The notes under the pieces are model-generated. The model did not search any database, had not been told where the DNA came from, and was given only the letters and a program-made list of their open reading frames with translations. A DNA stretch of 64,000 nt from Laetiporus sulphureus 93-53 (Eukaryota; Basidiomycota; Agaricomycetes; Polyporales; Laetiporaceae), in assembly GCF_001632365.1 (NCBI RefSeq), contig NW_024468526.1, positions 1 to 64,000 on the forward strand. The letters are read 5' to 3'. Each line of letters begins with the position of its first letter. The stretch's first letter is position 1. The position numbers were made by a program, and so were the translations under genes. Below, piece after piece: positions 21,083 through 33,639 of the stretch.

Positions 21083-22030
21083 GATTAGCTCAACATCAAC
21101 CCCGTGCTTTCGGAATATTGAGCTTCACGAGGCCTGCAATAGGTAACCAGGAGGAAAGTCGATATGACTCACTTTCATCATGACTGAGTAAATGATGAGA
21201 ATGAAGTCCTGCCCAGCACATCAGCGTCGACAGTCACAGATCCACGTCATCCCAATGAAACAGATAGATGTTGAATGAGACGTTCGCAATTGGTTCAAGC
21301 CTATGACTGAAAGGGGTGGCTTCTGGGCATGTAAGGCATGTAAACACTAATGAGCAGGCAGTCAGATCGATGGTGAAAAGACATTCCATGAGGTCAGATG
21401 CTCTGCACCCAACAGGGCCAGAGCAAGAGAAAGTATGCAGCTCGAGAGATGAGAGATGATCACGGAGAGCATTTTGTGCTAGTTCCAAGAAACGACGATC
21501 AGCTGCACATGATCAAAAGCTGACCTCAATGTGCTGCAGCAGGGCACTGGCTGACACAATGCGGGAAAAGAACTGTCCATCTCTGTTGGCATATATGTTT
21601 TCCAGGATGGTCAACACTGAATTATAAGCAAAACTTCAATTCTACTGGTCCTAGATCAGTCCTGATGGAGGAGTTGCAGAGGGAGCATGACTTCAAGATG
21701 TCGCATGTTCAGAACTGAGTGAACTGACAGAGGACACATATTTTGCAGGCGATGAAGTCATAGGAGCAGGGATGGATGTGACCGTCATTGCGCACTTTGT
21801 GGGGATGGGCAAAAGGCGAGGCAGCTGTGGCTAAAGTACGGAGTTGCATTTTTACATAACACATCGAAAAGGAGATCGAGCAAGTGCCCATAAACTGTGG
21901 GCTGTCCTCCAGCTTGATGCTTCCTGCCCTCAGATGATTTGGAGATTCTTCCCCGGAACTACGGATCATATCAGAGTGAGTTCTGCATCAGCAGTTGGCA
22001 CATTCTAGCCCCTCTATGCTTTAAGCTTCA
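21083..22030. other. Unresolved degenerate stretch upstream of the amine oxidase relic
   Basis: Minus-strand frames at 21488-21234 and 21969-21709 are short and not assignable. They may be decayed 5' amine oxidase sequence or another gene. Confidence 0.3.
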
Positions 22031-22049
22031 TTCCATACTCCACTAGCTT

Positions 22050-22640
22050 CGACACTGGGAACATCTGTGCCATAGGCTCTACCATGGCAGCTAGTGGTGC
22101 TGTAGATGAGGAGAAACAGTATGCAGAACAGTCAGGGAGCAATTTCTGGTCAGCACGGAGTGAGGTTGACAGGAGAACGGATCTGCAACAGATGAGAAAA
22201 AAGCTGCTTCCTCCACCAGCAATGAACCACTCGTGTCATCTGTGCAGCCAGAGATGATTCTGTCCAAGATTAGTCTGGAGGGGAGCTTGCATAGTTCTCA
22301 TTCAGCAAAGAGTGTCCCTGTCAAGGGCAGGTGAAGGACATTGTTGGATAATGTGTCTGGGTGTGTCACTCCAGGGAAGCTAACAGCGTTGATAGGTGAG
22401 TCTGGTGTAAGGAAGGTACATTCATCCCCTCTATATTAGCATCAAGCAATATCAACGACATGTCTAGACTATGCTGCTGAACATGTTGTCAGAATGCACA
22501 ACTGGTGGTGTCATCATGGGAGAACGCTTCATGGACGACCGGCCTCTCCCGTCAGACTTCTGCTATCAGACATGAATCGACATATATATCCTTCTCAAGA
22601 ATGTTTCTCCTAGATTGGGCAAGCTCTTCACATAGTCGCA
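22050..22640 (+). pseudogene. PDR-type (ABCG) ABC transporter, fragment of the second nucleotide-binding domain
   Basis: Blocks are LLDNVSGCVTPGKLTALIGESG (22345-22400), an intron-like gap, then LLNMLSECTTGGVIMGERFMDDRPLPSDF (22470-22560). This is the Walker A neighbourhood of the C-terminal NBD of pleiotropic-drug-resistance transporters (PGKLTALxGxSGAGKTTLL...L...G.ITGxxxxxGxPxxxxF), with the GKT part disrupted by the gap. Upstream, EEKQYAEQSGSNFWSAR (22108 on) may be linker. No signature motif or membrane segments follow, so only a short fragment remains. Confidence 0.72.
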
Positions 22641-23945
22641 ATCTAGCCTCCCTATAACACGTCTTGGTAGGATCATCAATTTCTTCACTCCTGTTCACAG
22701 AGACAGTTGAAAATAGTTATGCTATGAGAAATCAGTATTGCCGCTTTCCGTCCTCCATCTTCTTAGCTTCACAGAATGTGGTACATAGATTGAAGCCAAT
22801 GCTGCCCAGCCATCATCGTGAGGTGGCATCCTCATGAATACAGTCAGCATGATCAAGCTACCTTGATCATGCTGTTAGAGGCGTGTTCTTCCCGAACGAT
22901 AGAAATGATGATCAGGCTGCACTGTTCATCTGCCACAATTCCCAGCAGACGATCGTAATTGTGCATGTGAGGGACAGTCACGCTGAACACGATGGTGGTT
23001 CTTCTGTCTTCACCTTGCATAGACTTGATGATGGAGCGGTTGTTTGGGGTGAACAATATCGAATTGGCATATCTGCTTATGTACAGAGTTCTCAGCATGC
23101 TGATGTTGCTGATTGATGAAGTGTTTGGAACAGCTTTGAGAAAAGGAGCATTCTGCATGCCATCACAATGTTGAAATATCACAATTGTATGAGCACTTGC
23201 AAGCTATCAGTGAGCGGTGATGGCGATGGCAGTGACAGCAGCAGTGGCAACGATAAGGGAAATCCCACGATTTATGTAGGAGCCAATGGCATGTGCAGGC
23301 ACTGCACCTTATGGGTGATTAAGGAGGTGATGATGTTTCGAGAATATCAGATGAGATGGATGTAATAGATATGATTCGTGCAGTAGTGGTCGACTCAAGG
23401 ACATTCTATACTCACTGGCTCACCTGTGCGGCCGTGACTCGCGCTATCTCAATCCTTGCTGGAACTCAGTGTAAAAAATGCACTATAGATTAAATAAATT
23501 GATGCTACAAGTATAAGCATAGATTCGTGCAATGTAATAGGCATATCCCAGAAGAGCTGCATGCCAGCACACAGCTGACTTCAGTCACCAATGGTGGAAA
23601 TGCTGATAGCCTTCGCAGAGTTGTGCTGTTAGATTCAATCCCAATGCACTGTGTGCTCTCAACGCGAAGATATTACGGTGCCACGGCTGAGGTCCAAATT
23701 TCTAACTCAGGGGAAATTAACAGCACCACGCCACACTTGAGATGGCATACATAATTGTGGATCTTCGACACAGATCACGGTCTGACTTGGCCCGTTGCAA
23801 AGAATGAATGGTAGAATGACCTGTCATTTGCAGCTTCTACAACAGCTGCGAAGGCGAAGGTACAGATTGTCAGTGTAACGTCACAAGCATTCATAGTACT
23901 AACTAGCTAAATACTGCTGAATTTAGGTGCTGCCAATGGCCGATG
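22641..23945. other. Unresolved degenerate stretch
   Basis: The longest frame is minus 23182-22853 (109 codons), with no family recognised. It may contain the rest of the ABC transporter in very decayed form. Confidence 0.3.
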
Positions 23946-24230
23946 GCACGTCAGGCTCCTCCACCAGGAGTTAAGGGAGGCCTTCATACTAAGGGTGGGA
24001 TTTTGTGCCACATCTGCCGCCACACCTCAGTCACATTTTCATACTCCGAATAAATTCAAACTCCACAATCTTAATCGCCCCCACTCCCTAATACGACTTA
24101 AGATTGCGGAGTTTCAAAACTATGTGATCGTATCATGATTGAATACATGGCAGTGATCGAAACGTGGCACAAAATCCCACCCTTAGTATGAAGGCCCCCT
24201 TAATGCCTTTCTGGAGGAGCCTGATCGTGC
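23946..24230. mobile_element. Fold-back element (MITE-like), about 285 bp
   Basis: The left end (GCACGTCAGGCTCCTCCA, 23946 on) and right end (inverse at 24230 back) form a long inverted repeat that includes GGCCTTCATACTAAGGGTGG (23979-23998) and its inverse (about 24178-24197). A second inner inverted pair, AACTCCACAATCTTAA and TTAAGATTGCGGAGTT, lies near the centre. The whole element can fold on itself. There is no coding capacity, and I could not define a clear target-site duplication. Confidence 0.72.
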
Positions 24231-24660
24231 AAAAATATAAAGCTATCTGTTTGCGGCCTTTGCTTATATTCTCAACCCATATACCACTGTGCCGTGTCAA
24301 AATATGCACTACACGAAATCGGATTTCTGTATTCAAGAGTCTACAGATATCATTGATCAGACTTTACATAGTTATGCAATGTACTGTCAATTCAGATGTC
24401 ACATTGCATCACTACTATCATCCTCTATCATTATCTCTCAGCTGCTCAAATTTCACATCCACATCTACATCTATCATATACCAAATTTGAACATCATTCA
24501 TTGCCCCAGCGATGCTTGTAGCAGCTGCAATCATGTATGCATTTCTGGTAGGAGGACTGAAAATCTTTGCAGATCTCTGTTAGCCAGAAGTCTCGTGAGA
24601 GTCAGAACTTACACTTAGTGCTTGAACAGGAACTCTATCTACAAATCTGTTCAGCATCGG
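24231..24660. other. Unresolved stretch
   Basis: Short frames only; nothing recognised. Confidence 0.3.
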
Positions 24661-26015
24661 TCAGAAGCCTACAAAAATGCATACCACACCTCGCATCCGG
24701 AGTGTCTGGATATGTTCACCATCTGATGCCTTTCGCAGACGAATTCTTCTGACAACACTTACACAGAGCAAACAGGGACCATCATGGATAAGTACAGGCA
24801 ATATCATATCTGGTCTCTTGCTGGGTGCCCGCACACTAAGCCAATGCAGACCAGAAGGTATCTTATACATGTCAAATCTGGTGGTGATATTGTTAGCCAC
24901 AAGCAGCCTGTTGTCCAAGCTGACCTTGGACATCCCACTAGGGTGATAGCACTCTAAGTGGGCAGTCATCGCGAGACATTATTGCACATACCAGAGCACT
25001 GTTGAGATGTGCCAAAGCATCGACGAATCTGCGCCATCCAATCACCAGCAGCTGTATCAAGAGATTCAAGCAAAAAATCATAAATAGAATGAACTACTCA
25101 CAGAATGCCATGGTGAAGATATGATACAACAAGGCAGTTTTGCTGAGGAGCTGCCAGCCATTGGACCAATGTCACTTCCATGGCATGACTGTTATTGAAT
25201 GGCATAGAGGGCGGTTGGCCCAACATAAACTTATACATCCAGAATCCAACTGAGATGCAGAGATGTGAGCCAGCAAATCAAAAATGATCAACAGCTTTCG
25301 CAGTGCAGAGCATATGGGTCATGCACCGTGCCTTATGAGAGCTCAAATGACGTCTCTACAGTGCGAGAGGTATAAATGAAAATAATCTCATGAAAATGAA
25401 CTCACTGTCACGATCCAATTGCCAAATCTTGATCTCTGTAATGGCTGCAGTGGCCAGCCAATGGTCTTCACAAGTTCAGCGTGGGCACACGGAGTAGCCC
25501 TCGGGTGCTGAATGCACTTCAACATGGGACATGACATATGTATCCTGTGGTATGAGTGTGTCGCAGCTCATGGATATAGATTGAATCGGTCACCTATGTG
25601 CATAAAAACCTGAGGCAATGACGGAGTTCTACAGGACATCATCAATGTACCAATCTGTTGTCACAGTTCAATAAGGACTGAACATAAGAGATACCTCATC
25701 AACTCGAAGCTCTACTAGAGTCCCAACACCTGTACCGGCTAGTATGATATCAGAGCATGGTGCCCACATCAGGTATAGAATGGGTGTTTTCACGTTAATA
25801 TGGTGCAGTGCCTCCCCTGAGTGAACGTGCCAGATAATGATTCTCCTGTCAATGCCACTGCTGGCAAGGTAAAGCCCATTGGGACTGAATGCTACAGATT
25901 GATTCTGTCGGTATGCTGGCCATGAAGCCTGCACTTTCTTGGCTGGTATTTCAGAGGCATGTCGAATGCTGCACTTCAGTGTTAGTTCATTTCCAATCAA
26001 CGGCAAAGCAAGCAC
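24661..26015 (-). pseudogene. WD40-repeat protein relic
   Basis: The 5' block (26015-25668) reads SVAFSPNGLYLASSGIDRRIIIWHVHSGEALHHI followed by LMWAPCSDIILAGTGVGTLV, a canonical WD40 blade with the Trp-His variant of WD plus a second blade. The 3' block (24969-24661) reads RLLVANNITTRFDMYKIPSG and RIRLRKASDGEHIQTL, which looks like later blades. Between them (25660-25000) the frame is broken by stops and probable introns. From memory this resembles a multi-copy WD40 family in Agaricomycetes. The role is unknown. Confidence 0.62.
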
Positions 26016-26969
26016 GAGGTGATAAAGACATAGTATGCAAAACTCAATGGGTGACGTACGATGGTCAATGCCAGCAGGTTCTCTTGCAGAACATCACCAA
26101 TGCAATATAGTCACTAGTCACAAGAACTGGCATGGAAGCTAGATGCTATTACTGAGATTTGAATATGTGCAGGGATGGTCCTACAGAGGAACTTTGTATG
26201 ATATTGACGGGCTTGAGAGTGGTGATCAACAGAACATTTTGGGTTCTGAACATTGAGGCCTGAGATCTGAGAGAAATCATAGAAGGTGCTGGAAGCTTAA
26301 GGTGGGTTTGAAGATGAGCGGAAGCACACTGATGCCAATTGCGATCGCACGTGGGGCCGGGACAGGCCCACGGCCAGCTATGCTACTGTATGAACCAAAA
26401 ACAGATCTGATCGATCAAAACAAATCAGTACAAACTGAGCCAAACAACCATAAAATCATATCACCTGCCATCACAAGGTAATTCACAGACCTGTGCACGC
26501 CCGCCCCAGCAACGTTAATTATAATGCAATGTGTTATCGACATTAAGATGATGTCCCAACCAGCAGATCCTCGCCATAGAGAATGACTTGGACAAGACCT
26601 CCTGTGCATTCACCCACGGCCATCCATCCAGACAAGTTCCTGTCCGAGGTACGTGCTTCATTTCACTGGCACGATGCCGTGTTCATTCGATCCATCCTCC
26701 TCAATTGCTGGGTTTGAACTTCCACATCCAAAGTCATTTACTTCTGTTTCAGTGCAAGATGCATAAAAGCTAGTAGTTTTGACCACAAGAAAATGGAGCG
26801 CTGGATAAGATTGTACTCGCCCGCACAGTTGAAAAGTGGCTCACATCATTTCCATATCTGTTCAGGGACGAAGCCTTTGCACTACAAGACCAAATAAATC
26901 TGCTTGTATTTGTCCATCAGTCCTTCTCTGCATCACATATCATCCTTTCTTCCTTACATTCAGCCAGAA
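26016..26969. other. Unresolved stretch
   Basis: No gene recognised. Short plus-strand frames at 26588-26773 and from 26836 have no family match. Confidence 0.3.
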
Positions 26970-27655
26970 CAACATGCTGCAAGAACCTAAAATCTTGTCA
27001 AAGGAGGATCTGCCTACGTCAAAAGAGTGCAGCCATGTGAAATACATGGCTGACTATCTAAAGTGGTGAAACTTCAAACAGTGGATGTTTGATGAGAAAG
27101 AGGCTTCTCTATCAAGCATCCTAGTCAATGGCAAGACACCCAACTTTGCACTCTTTTCTACGACCACTGCTGATCAACAGCACTTCTCAGCACAAGCAGT
27201 TGTAAAGGATCTCGTGAAAAATGAGCCTCGCATTGGCTCGCTGACGTCTCATCTTATGAAAGTGCAGGATGAGAAAAAACAGGCTAGATACCTGCTGTTT
27301 TCCTGCCCAAGTCTCCAAAACTCTGATCTGTACACCATCGAAAAGCCAGAAGCACAAACTGGACGAAAGGTCATTTTCAGAAATGAAAGGGGACTCACAG
27401 GGTATTCGACAATCGACATGGGTGCAGATAGCTTCATTGATTGGATCCAGAACATGCAGCTCTTTCACCAATATACGAGACTCAGCCAGGGTTCTTTCGA
27501 TGCTTCCTGGAGTCACCCATCCACACTAGCAGTAGAAGGAAGAGCCAGCCCACTAAGCCCAATTTCTGCCATGTGCAAGTCACCGAGGAAGCCATGCTCA
27601 CTGTGATCACCTCATCAAGATTTCACCACCTTGTCTTTGCGGTCAGCTAACGGAA
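26970..27655 (+). pseudogene. Unidentified coding-like region
   Basis: Plus-strand coding-like sequence begins MLQEPKILSKEDLP (about 26973) and, after one in-frame TGA (27067), stays open to 27606. Blocks include ASLSSILVNGKTPNFALFS, GRKVIFRNERGLTGYSTIDMG and SFIDWIQNMQLFHQYTRL. A frameshift near 27530 continues into EGRASPPKPNFCHVQVTEEAML in combined frames, ending at a TAA near 27650. The sustained openness and the compensating frames suggest a real former gene. I do not recognise the family. It precedes the Ctp1/Sae2 relic on the same strand and could be its 5' part, but no known Ctp1 N-terminal feature is visible. Confidence 0.4.
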
Positions 27656-27659
27656 GTGC

Positions 27660-28370
27660 ATGAACTCGACACCAGCCAGGGGAAGCAGTGTGGATAAGGA
27701 GAATGCTGACATCCTGAACATGACACACAAGCGTCCGATGGATTACTCGATATATAAAGATAGGTGCAGGTATGCCTCTGATGCAAGGTCTGTTTTTGCT
27801 CACGTCTGCTATCTCATTCTGATGTGTTGATGAAACTTCCTGATACTACCAAGACAAGTAACGCAAACTTTAAGATGGGCACCATGTGCAACACCAAAGT
27901 GGAGTTCCAGTTTGGCAAGGCCATGTGGAGTAAGGAATCCAGGAAGCATCTTCATGCTGGCAGCTGCGAGTACTGTAGAGATGTGAGTGACACCTCTGCA
28001 TTACTAGTCGTCATCCAAGCTGATGAGAAAAATAGTTTTATGAGGGCCTCAACCCGATGCCGCCCAGCCTCTGCATCTGTTATGGCACTCACCCATACCC
28101 TCACCTTTTAAGCACAAGTATGGCACGTCAACTCCCAGCACACGGACAGTGCTCACACCTGACTCAGATGATGAACATCAGAAGGTCATCGAGGAGCACA
28201 AGCATGAGAGTTCGCCACATCACCAATGGTGGGAATGGCTGCTGAACCCACCAGGGTACTTCGAGATTGGGTTCCCAGTCACACAGGAGGCTGCGGAGAT
28301 CAATTCGTGAATGAGGGAGATGCACGAGCAGAAGCAGGCACGGATTGAGGCTCAGGTGAGGTGCATGTAT
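27660..28370 (+). pseudogene. Ctp1/Sae2/CtIP (DNA end-resection activator), C-terminal domain relic
   Basis: The source protein activates the Mre11 nuclease at DNA breaks. Blocks are NADILNMTHKRPMDYSIYK (about 27700-27760), KVEFQFGKAMWSKESRKHLHAGSCEYCRD (27890-27985), an intron-like gap, KHKYGTSTPSTRTVLTPDSD (28110-28170), and NPPGYFEIGFPVTQEAAEIN (28248-28307) followed by MREMHEQKQARIEAQ. The H-x-G-x-C-x-x-C-R cluster and the P-P-G-Y-F...F-P-x-T-Q-E motif define the C-terminal Sae2/CtIP domain. The frame shifts at least twice, the stop after AEINS (28308-28310) truncates it, and the R-H motif region is altered to PHHQWW. Confidence 0.75.
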
Positions 28371-28439
28371 GTCTCGAGGAAAATGACATGTCTGATGTTG
28401 TTGTGCATGCAGTCATGATGGCGATACAAGAGACGGTGA

Positions 28440-28922
28440 TTGGGATGGTCAATGCAACTACACATGGAGAAGGTACGTCAGTTGAAATGGCAGATTGGAA
28501 TCTCAGACACTTTTGAATGTACTCCAGAAATGTTCACACATATCGCAGTCATCGTAAATTGTGCTGCCTTGCTCAAACGTCATGATCTGATGCTATATCA
28601 GACACTGGAAGCACACTCCATGGACATTACACGTATAAACTTATACCTCATTCATGCAGTGGGGCATTATCTATTACCTCTACTGTGCTTCTGCTTTGTT
28701 GCTCTCGATGGTCGCATTCTGTGTCGATGCTGTGTCGATGGGTCGGGTAGGGTGAACATTTCATTATTTAGAATGAACGCCAGCAAGAAAACAATTGCTA
28801 TGATATCAAGACTACGGATTTACTTTTCAGTGGGTATCAAGCAGAACCTAGGAAGGGCCTATGATAGACTCACGAATGGTCAAAATACGACGTCGCCATA
28901 TCACCAGGGCTACACAGAATGA
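28440..28922 (+). CDS. Unidentified open reading frame, 160 aa
   Basis: Open for 160 codons with a hydrophobic middle (HYLLPLLCFCFVALDG), which might be one membrane segment. No family recognised. It ends 7 bp before the stop of the convergent GMC oxidoreductase relic. It may be chance. Confidence 0.2.
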   Translation: MGWSMQLHMEKVRQLKWQIGISDTFECTPEMFTHIAVIVNCAALLKRHDLMLYQTLEAHSMDITRINLYLIHAVGHYLLPLLCFCFVALDGRILCRCCVDGSGRVNISLFRMNASKKTIAMISRLRIYFSVGIKQNLGRAYDRLTNGQNTTSPYHQGYTE

Positions 28923-28928
28923 ACAGTT

Positions 28929-30661
28929 CTAGCAAGCCTTGCTAATGTGCCCTTCTTTTATCATAAGAGCACACTCCTCGGTGACGGCAACAGTAGCTGC
29001 CACAAGACGAGTGCTCAAGATATGTGCAAACATGCTCAAATCAGCAATCCGCAGTCCCCACACTCCATGCACCTGCAGTCTGTTATTGAACACCCCACCT
29101 ACATGAATACTGCCATCTTCCAGCACCATCCTGCATAGACAAATAATGGTACGACCTCTGTGCATAGCGACGAATGAACTCGTTGGCGTCAGAGTCAAAT
29201 TCGTTCAGCGAAACGAGATAGTCATGGGTTTGTTTAGCCTCTAGCAGCAGTTTGTTCTCTGAGGATCATCGTGAGGGTCGCTTGAAGCCAATCGAACCAT
29301 TCCTTTTGAGGTCGAACGCAGCAGTATCATGAGGAATTCGAGGCCGCCATCATGTTTGTTGACTTTTGCTGCCGCTGCGGTGCTCCAAGCGATCCACAAA
29401 TTATGTATCTAGCCAGCAAGAAGAGTTTGATCGAAAGCCTCATGTATGGACATGACTTCAATATCAGGTATACTCATGAGCAATGAGGCCTCCTCGTCTT
29501 CCTTGGTAGATGTGATAGTACGAATGTGTGCATCGAAGAGCCACGACTGGAGAAAGATGGATAGCTCAAATACAGGAGTGAGCAGGATTCTGAGCCCAAA
29601 GAAAATGTACAGGAAGAGCTTCCTTATGACCAGCCAAGGTCATACTTGCAGCTGTATCACAGAGTCACGTAGTGGCACCCGATATTGCACAGTGACATCC
29701 AGGTAGTCTTGTTAGAGAAAATGCACAGAATTAGTGCGACTGATAAGAATAATCGGAGGACTAAAGTCCACCAGGTGAGGCCCTACCCCAGCCAGATGCT
29801 TCATGACTAGGATGCCATGCTTCTCTAGATGTTCTTGAGGGCCAATCCCACTGCAGATGTTTTTGAAAATATCAGGTACAACAGCTTTTATTGGAATGGA
29901 GTTATCATCTGAGCATTAGGATCTGAGAGGATGTGATAGGATTGGCCAACAATATCACTTTCCTCCATGCCCCAGTGAAACTTGATGACAAGTGTCCATC
30001 AAGGGCCTGGATACAGACACCCTCTGCCTCTGGAATATCCTTCTCACCCTTTTGCACATCAATGCAAAGCACGGCAGTGCATGTAAGTGCATCTTGGTGC
30101 AGCCTTGTGGGGGATGGAGAGGAGAGTAAAGATCATCCACATATGTAATCCCTAATGCCTTTGTGCCTTCGATGATTGTAAAATATACTAATCAACACTC
30201 AATTGGGGTTGCTAGCTCAATTTGTCAGCACTCACACAGTAGTATCCCCATACGTTTTGCTTGTACAATCTAATTTGCCAGGGACCTGTACAAATTATGC
30301 ACCCACAGTTCCTGTAAGTTTAAGGAAAACTGAGTAGACACGCTATGAAATGCGTCGGCATGTTCCAGTTTCCTCCGATCGAGGTCTGTTTCAGACTTGA
30401 TGAAGTACGGCCTAATCTCATCGTGGCTTCATTCTTTATGCCCCACCTGGCTCCACGAGGAGTACTCTGTGGGAAAGCCATGTGTGTACAGCATGGCGTT
30501 GAACTTGAACGAGCCTCCCAACGAGTTACCTCCAGCCAACTCGAATGCGTGCCCATTGACGTGTTCCTGTGGTACAGACTTCCAGACATGTGAGCGTGAG
30601 CCATCTGATGTGAATTAAGAGGAGAGCAATGGTACGTGTGTGATCCAAGAGTTCTGGACAC
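28929..30661 (-). pseudogene. GMC-family FAD oxidoreductase relic
   Basis: GMC enzymes (alcohol, aryl-alcohol and glucose oxidases and relatives) use FAD. Minus-strand blocks are an N-terminal region with Gly/Ser-rich remnants (30660-30340), ICSGIGPQEHLEKHGILVMKHLAGVGPHLVD (29860-29775; the second GMC signature SGIGP), LLRSTSKGMVRLASSDPHDDPQ (29330-29265) and RLQVHGVWGLRIADLSMFAHILS (29085-29017) near the C-terminus. The normal active-site His region (CRMVLEDGSIHVGGV) is partly readable. Frames are broken and introns appear retained. The FAD-binding GxGxxG at the N-terminus was not found. Confidence 0.78.
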
Positions 30662-32912
30662 CTCTGCATCCCACCAGCAGCACTGTCACAGATTCATCTT
30701 TGATGAGCCTGCCAGTGACTCAGTGAGCACGTTCCAGTGGTGCCGTCTCCTATTGTCCAGTCAACAACTCTCCAAACCAATCTGATATGCAGGTTGACTG
30801 ACCAACTATGACATGGTCATGGACGTCCTCGAGCTCTTGCACGGAGCATTCCAGGTACGATGAGAATAGCCACATCCAACAGGCAGCAGTGCTTTTGGGA
30901 TCACCCCAGAATCATCACCTAGAAAGAATGCAGTGTTATGTATATAGGATTCCTTCGAGAATTTCTTCTCATATTCGAATGTCATCTTCGGGCATCAGCT
31001 GCAACCTTGTCGAGTTTTGATATGTTTCAGGTCAATCTCTGTAGAAACAACGGACAGAGAACAATGAGAATCCAGCATTGCCCAGCCTAGCTAGTCAACA
31101 AATACTTTCTGTGGCCCGGTCTATCACAGCAAGTAGAGCTAGTGTACATTTACCCTCAGGCAAGCTATACTCGTCCACAGGCACTCTCCTCCAATTACTC
31201 TATGACCTTTATAAGTCGACTATGGCATGTCAGGTTGCATACAGTCAACTTATGATTTTAGGGATGCAACTGAATTTCAAACAATCAACAACAGAGCTGG
31301 ATATTCCAAGTCTCACCCACCCACCAAAAGCAAGTGTCAAGAACAGCCTGTGTCCAGCCTTGTCGCAGGCCATAGCTAATTTTGGAGCACTCATCGAAAG
31401 GTACTAGTGAGAATCCAGCCTAGCAAGGCCATCAGCATCAAGCAACAGGTGCATCTACTTCTTCAGTACTTATAAGACTACGTCGATCACCAAACGTCCG
31501 TTCACTGTAACGCAGTAACTCCATGCCCACAGTTAAGAAGCACCATAGCTTTATGCATCTACATGTGGTAGATTAGGAATCTGCACAGACATCTCAACAC
31601 TATGACATGCTCAACCTGATGACTAGATGACTAACTCACTTGTGGACAATGAAGGCTATGATACCCTGCGAAAATGTGAGCACTGGATGTCCGATAGACA
31701 TGCAGAGACAATGGGATCAGTAATGAAGTGACATGAGCAATCATCCGATGCCAACATCGACGAAGAAGACGTACAGCAAGATCCCGTGATTCAGTCCATC
31801 AGATGGCATGATTAAATCAAGCGACTGCCATACATGCTCATCAGTCCATGCACATAAGTGCAAGTGGATTTAGAAAGTCCATGATCAAATATTTGTACAG
31901 GCCATATGCAATCATTGTCCAGGAAAGCGAGTTGGGAGGCATGAACTGAGAGATCATGATTCGTCGAGCTATCAGCTGCAATGCTTGAAAATATACCATA
32001 GCAAAGCCACCTGCGAGGGTGGAAACCAGTTATATCTGAATATATCACACGTACCAGAAGTTTCAGGATAATGTTGTCATTTGGTTAGGTCATATAGTTC
32101 ATGTCATGGGGTAACTACGTCAGCACCAAGGTCTCAAGCCACATGTAGTTGAAGATCATACATAGAAGATTGACTGCACCATCATCATTCCATGAAACCT
32201 AGTATATCGACATGTCAATGAGTCTCCAGGGAGTTCTTCTGGAAGAACAAAGGCTTACACTATGCCCAACAGAAGACTGACAAATGTAGCGCCCATCATG
32301 GGATTGAGGTCATTGAGAGCCATGGCAGTGACCAAAGCAAGAGAGATCAGGGACAAAACCATGCCGTGGTCAGCACCATCTCCTCTTGTATACTCATTCG
32401 AACAACTCAGTCTCTCTGACAGCATATCTGACACGCGCTTTACAGTTGATCATCCCAGCATTGGTGGCTCAGCAGCTGCATGACCAGGCTTGCAACAGAG
32501 TGACATAGCCAGAAAATGGGCAAACAGTCCAGCAGTATCACCAATGATCAATGCACGAGTTGATCTTTAGGCACGAGCGTCCATGGCTCAAACGCATATG
32601 ACCACGCCAAGACTTCGCTTGATCATCACTACTGACTGACCATGTCTCATAATGGCAAACGATGAACTCATCGGCATGGAAGCAAATTTTGCATCGCCGG
32701 ATCAACTAAGTTCTACTAAGTGAGATACAGGTGAGGTCTAGCCTGCGGCAGTGGGCATTGGGTGAGCAGGATGCACAATTGATTTACTGCACCATACGCT
32801 CAGGGACTCTGCTGAAGGAAAATATCCTGATGTACATTGCAGCTGTGCACTACCATCATCATACATCAGAATGTTGGCGCGTGGTCTTCCGCTTGATCAA
32901 AATCTAGAAGTA
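30662..32912. other. Unresolved degenerate stretch of 2.25 kb
   Basis: The longest frames are plus 31078-31407 (109 codons), minus 32048-31812 and plus 32262-32483. None shows a family motif that I recognise, and no transposon ends were found. Confidence 0.3.
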
Positions 32913-33480
32913 TCAGATTTGTGTTATGGGACACGGAAATTGACCTTTTGAAATGTACAGGAAGGGCTTTCGTGCACTACGTAAGAGACAATGTATGCAT
33001 TGCGATAGGTCCTCAGTTTGACACATACCAGGTGGTGCTGCAGCAGCAAATGCCAGGGCACAGCCACCTACTTCCAGATGCTCATAGAAAAGGCTAGCTA
33101 TGAGGCTGTAGATCAGGGAGAGGTTGGGCCTGACGGAGTGCGCATACATCTGCGCTCCTTCTGAAAAAGGACGTAAGGTTCAGTTGTGGACGCAGGACAT
33201 GTGACCAGAAAAGAGAAGGATTGTATTGACGATGCCTGGGTGGACGAGCATCAGATGATTGGAATGCCCTCTGCATCAAGTCTTCTCTGCAATTCGTTTA
33301 CGAACAGGATCTCCACCAGTTTGGTTGTTCTGAATCCATGCACTTTAAATGCACAGTATTGGTGGTACTGAGAAGGTGAGTAATATTCATCACTGTATTC
33401 AACATTGAAGTCCTCGACGTTGTGGAAGCGCACATCATTCAGAGCATTGAAGTGCTCCTTGGAGGGGAGCTGTAGATAAT
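32913..33480 (-). pseudogene. Short-chain dehydrogenase/reductase, C-terminal relic
   Basis: Minus-strand blocks are VRFHNVEDFNVEYSDEYY (about 33430-33380), an intron-like gap, TTKLVEILFVNELQRRLDAEGI (33335-33260) and LIASLFYEHLEVGGCALAFAAAAPP (about 33115-33035). The TTK is the K of the SDR Y-x-x-x-K active site followed by the conserved helix, and the rest matches the segment after it. The N-terminal Rossmann half with TGxxxGxG is missing; upstream sequence belongs to a different relic (polynucleotide kinase/phosphatase) on the same strand. Confidence 0.65.
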
Positions 33481-33639
33481 GTTAGCGATCAGTTAGCAGT
33501 GTGCGCGTGCCACCCCCAGTTAGACAAGAAACCAGTGGCCATTGCTACCTCAGCTCCACAATTTATTGTTCTTTCTACATGGCGACGGACACAGCTAGCA
33601 TAGGGCTGGTGCAGAATGCGAGTGCATACTGGTGACAAT

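Noticed and set aside
28440..28922. Membrane protein gene
   Set aside because: One hydrophobic stretch in an otherwise unremarkable frame within decayed DNA is too little; it is kept only as a low-confidence frame.
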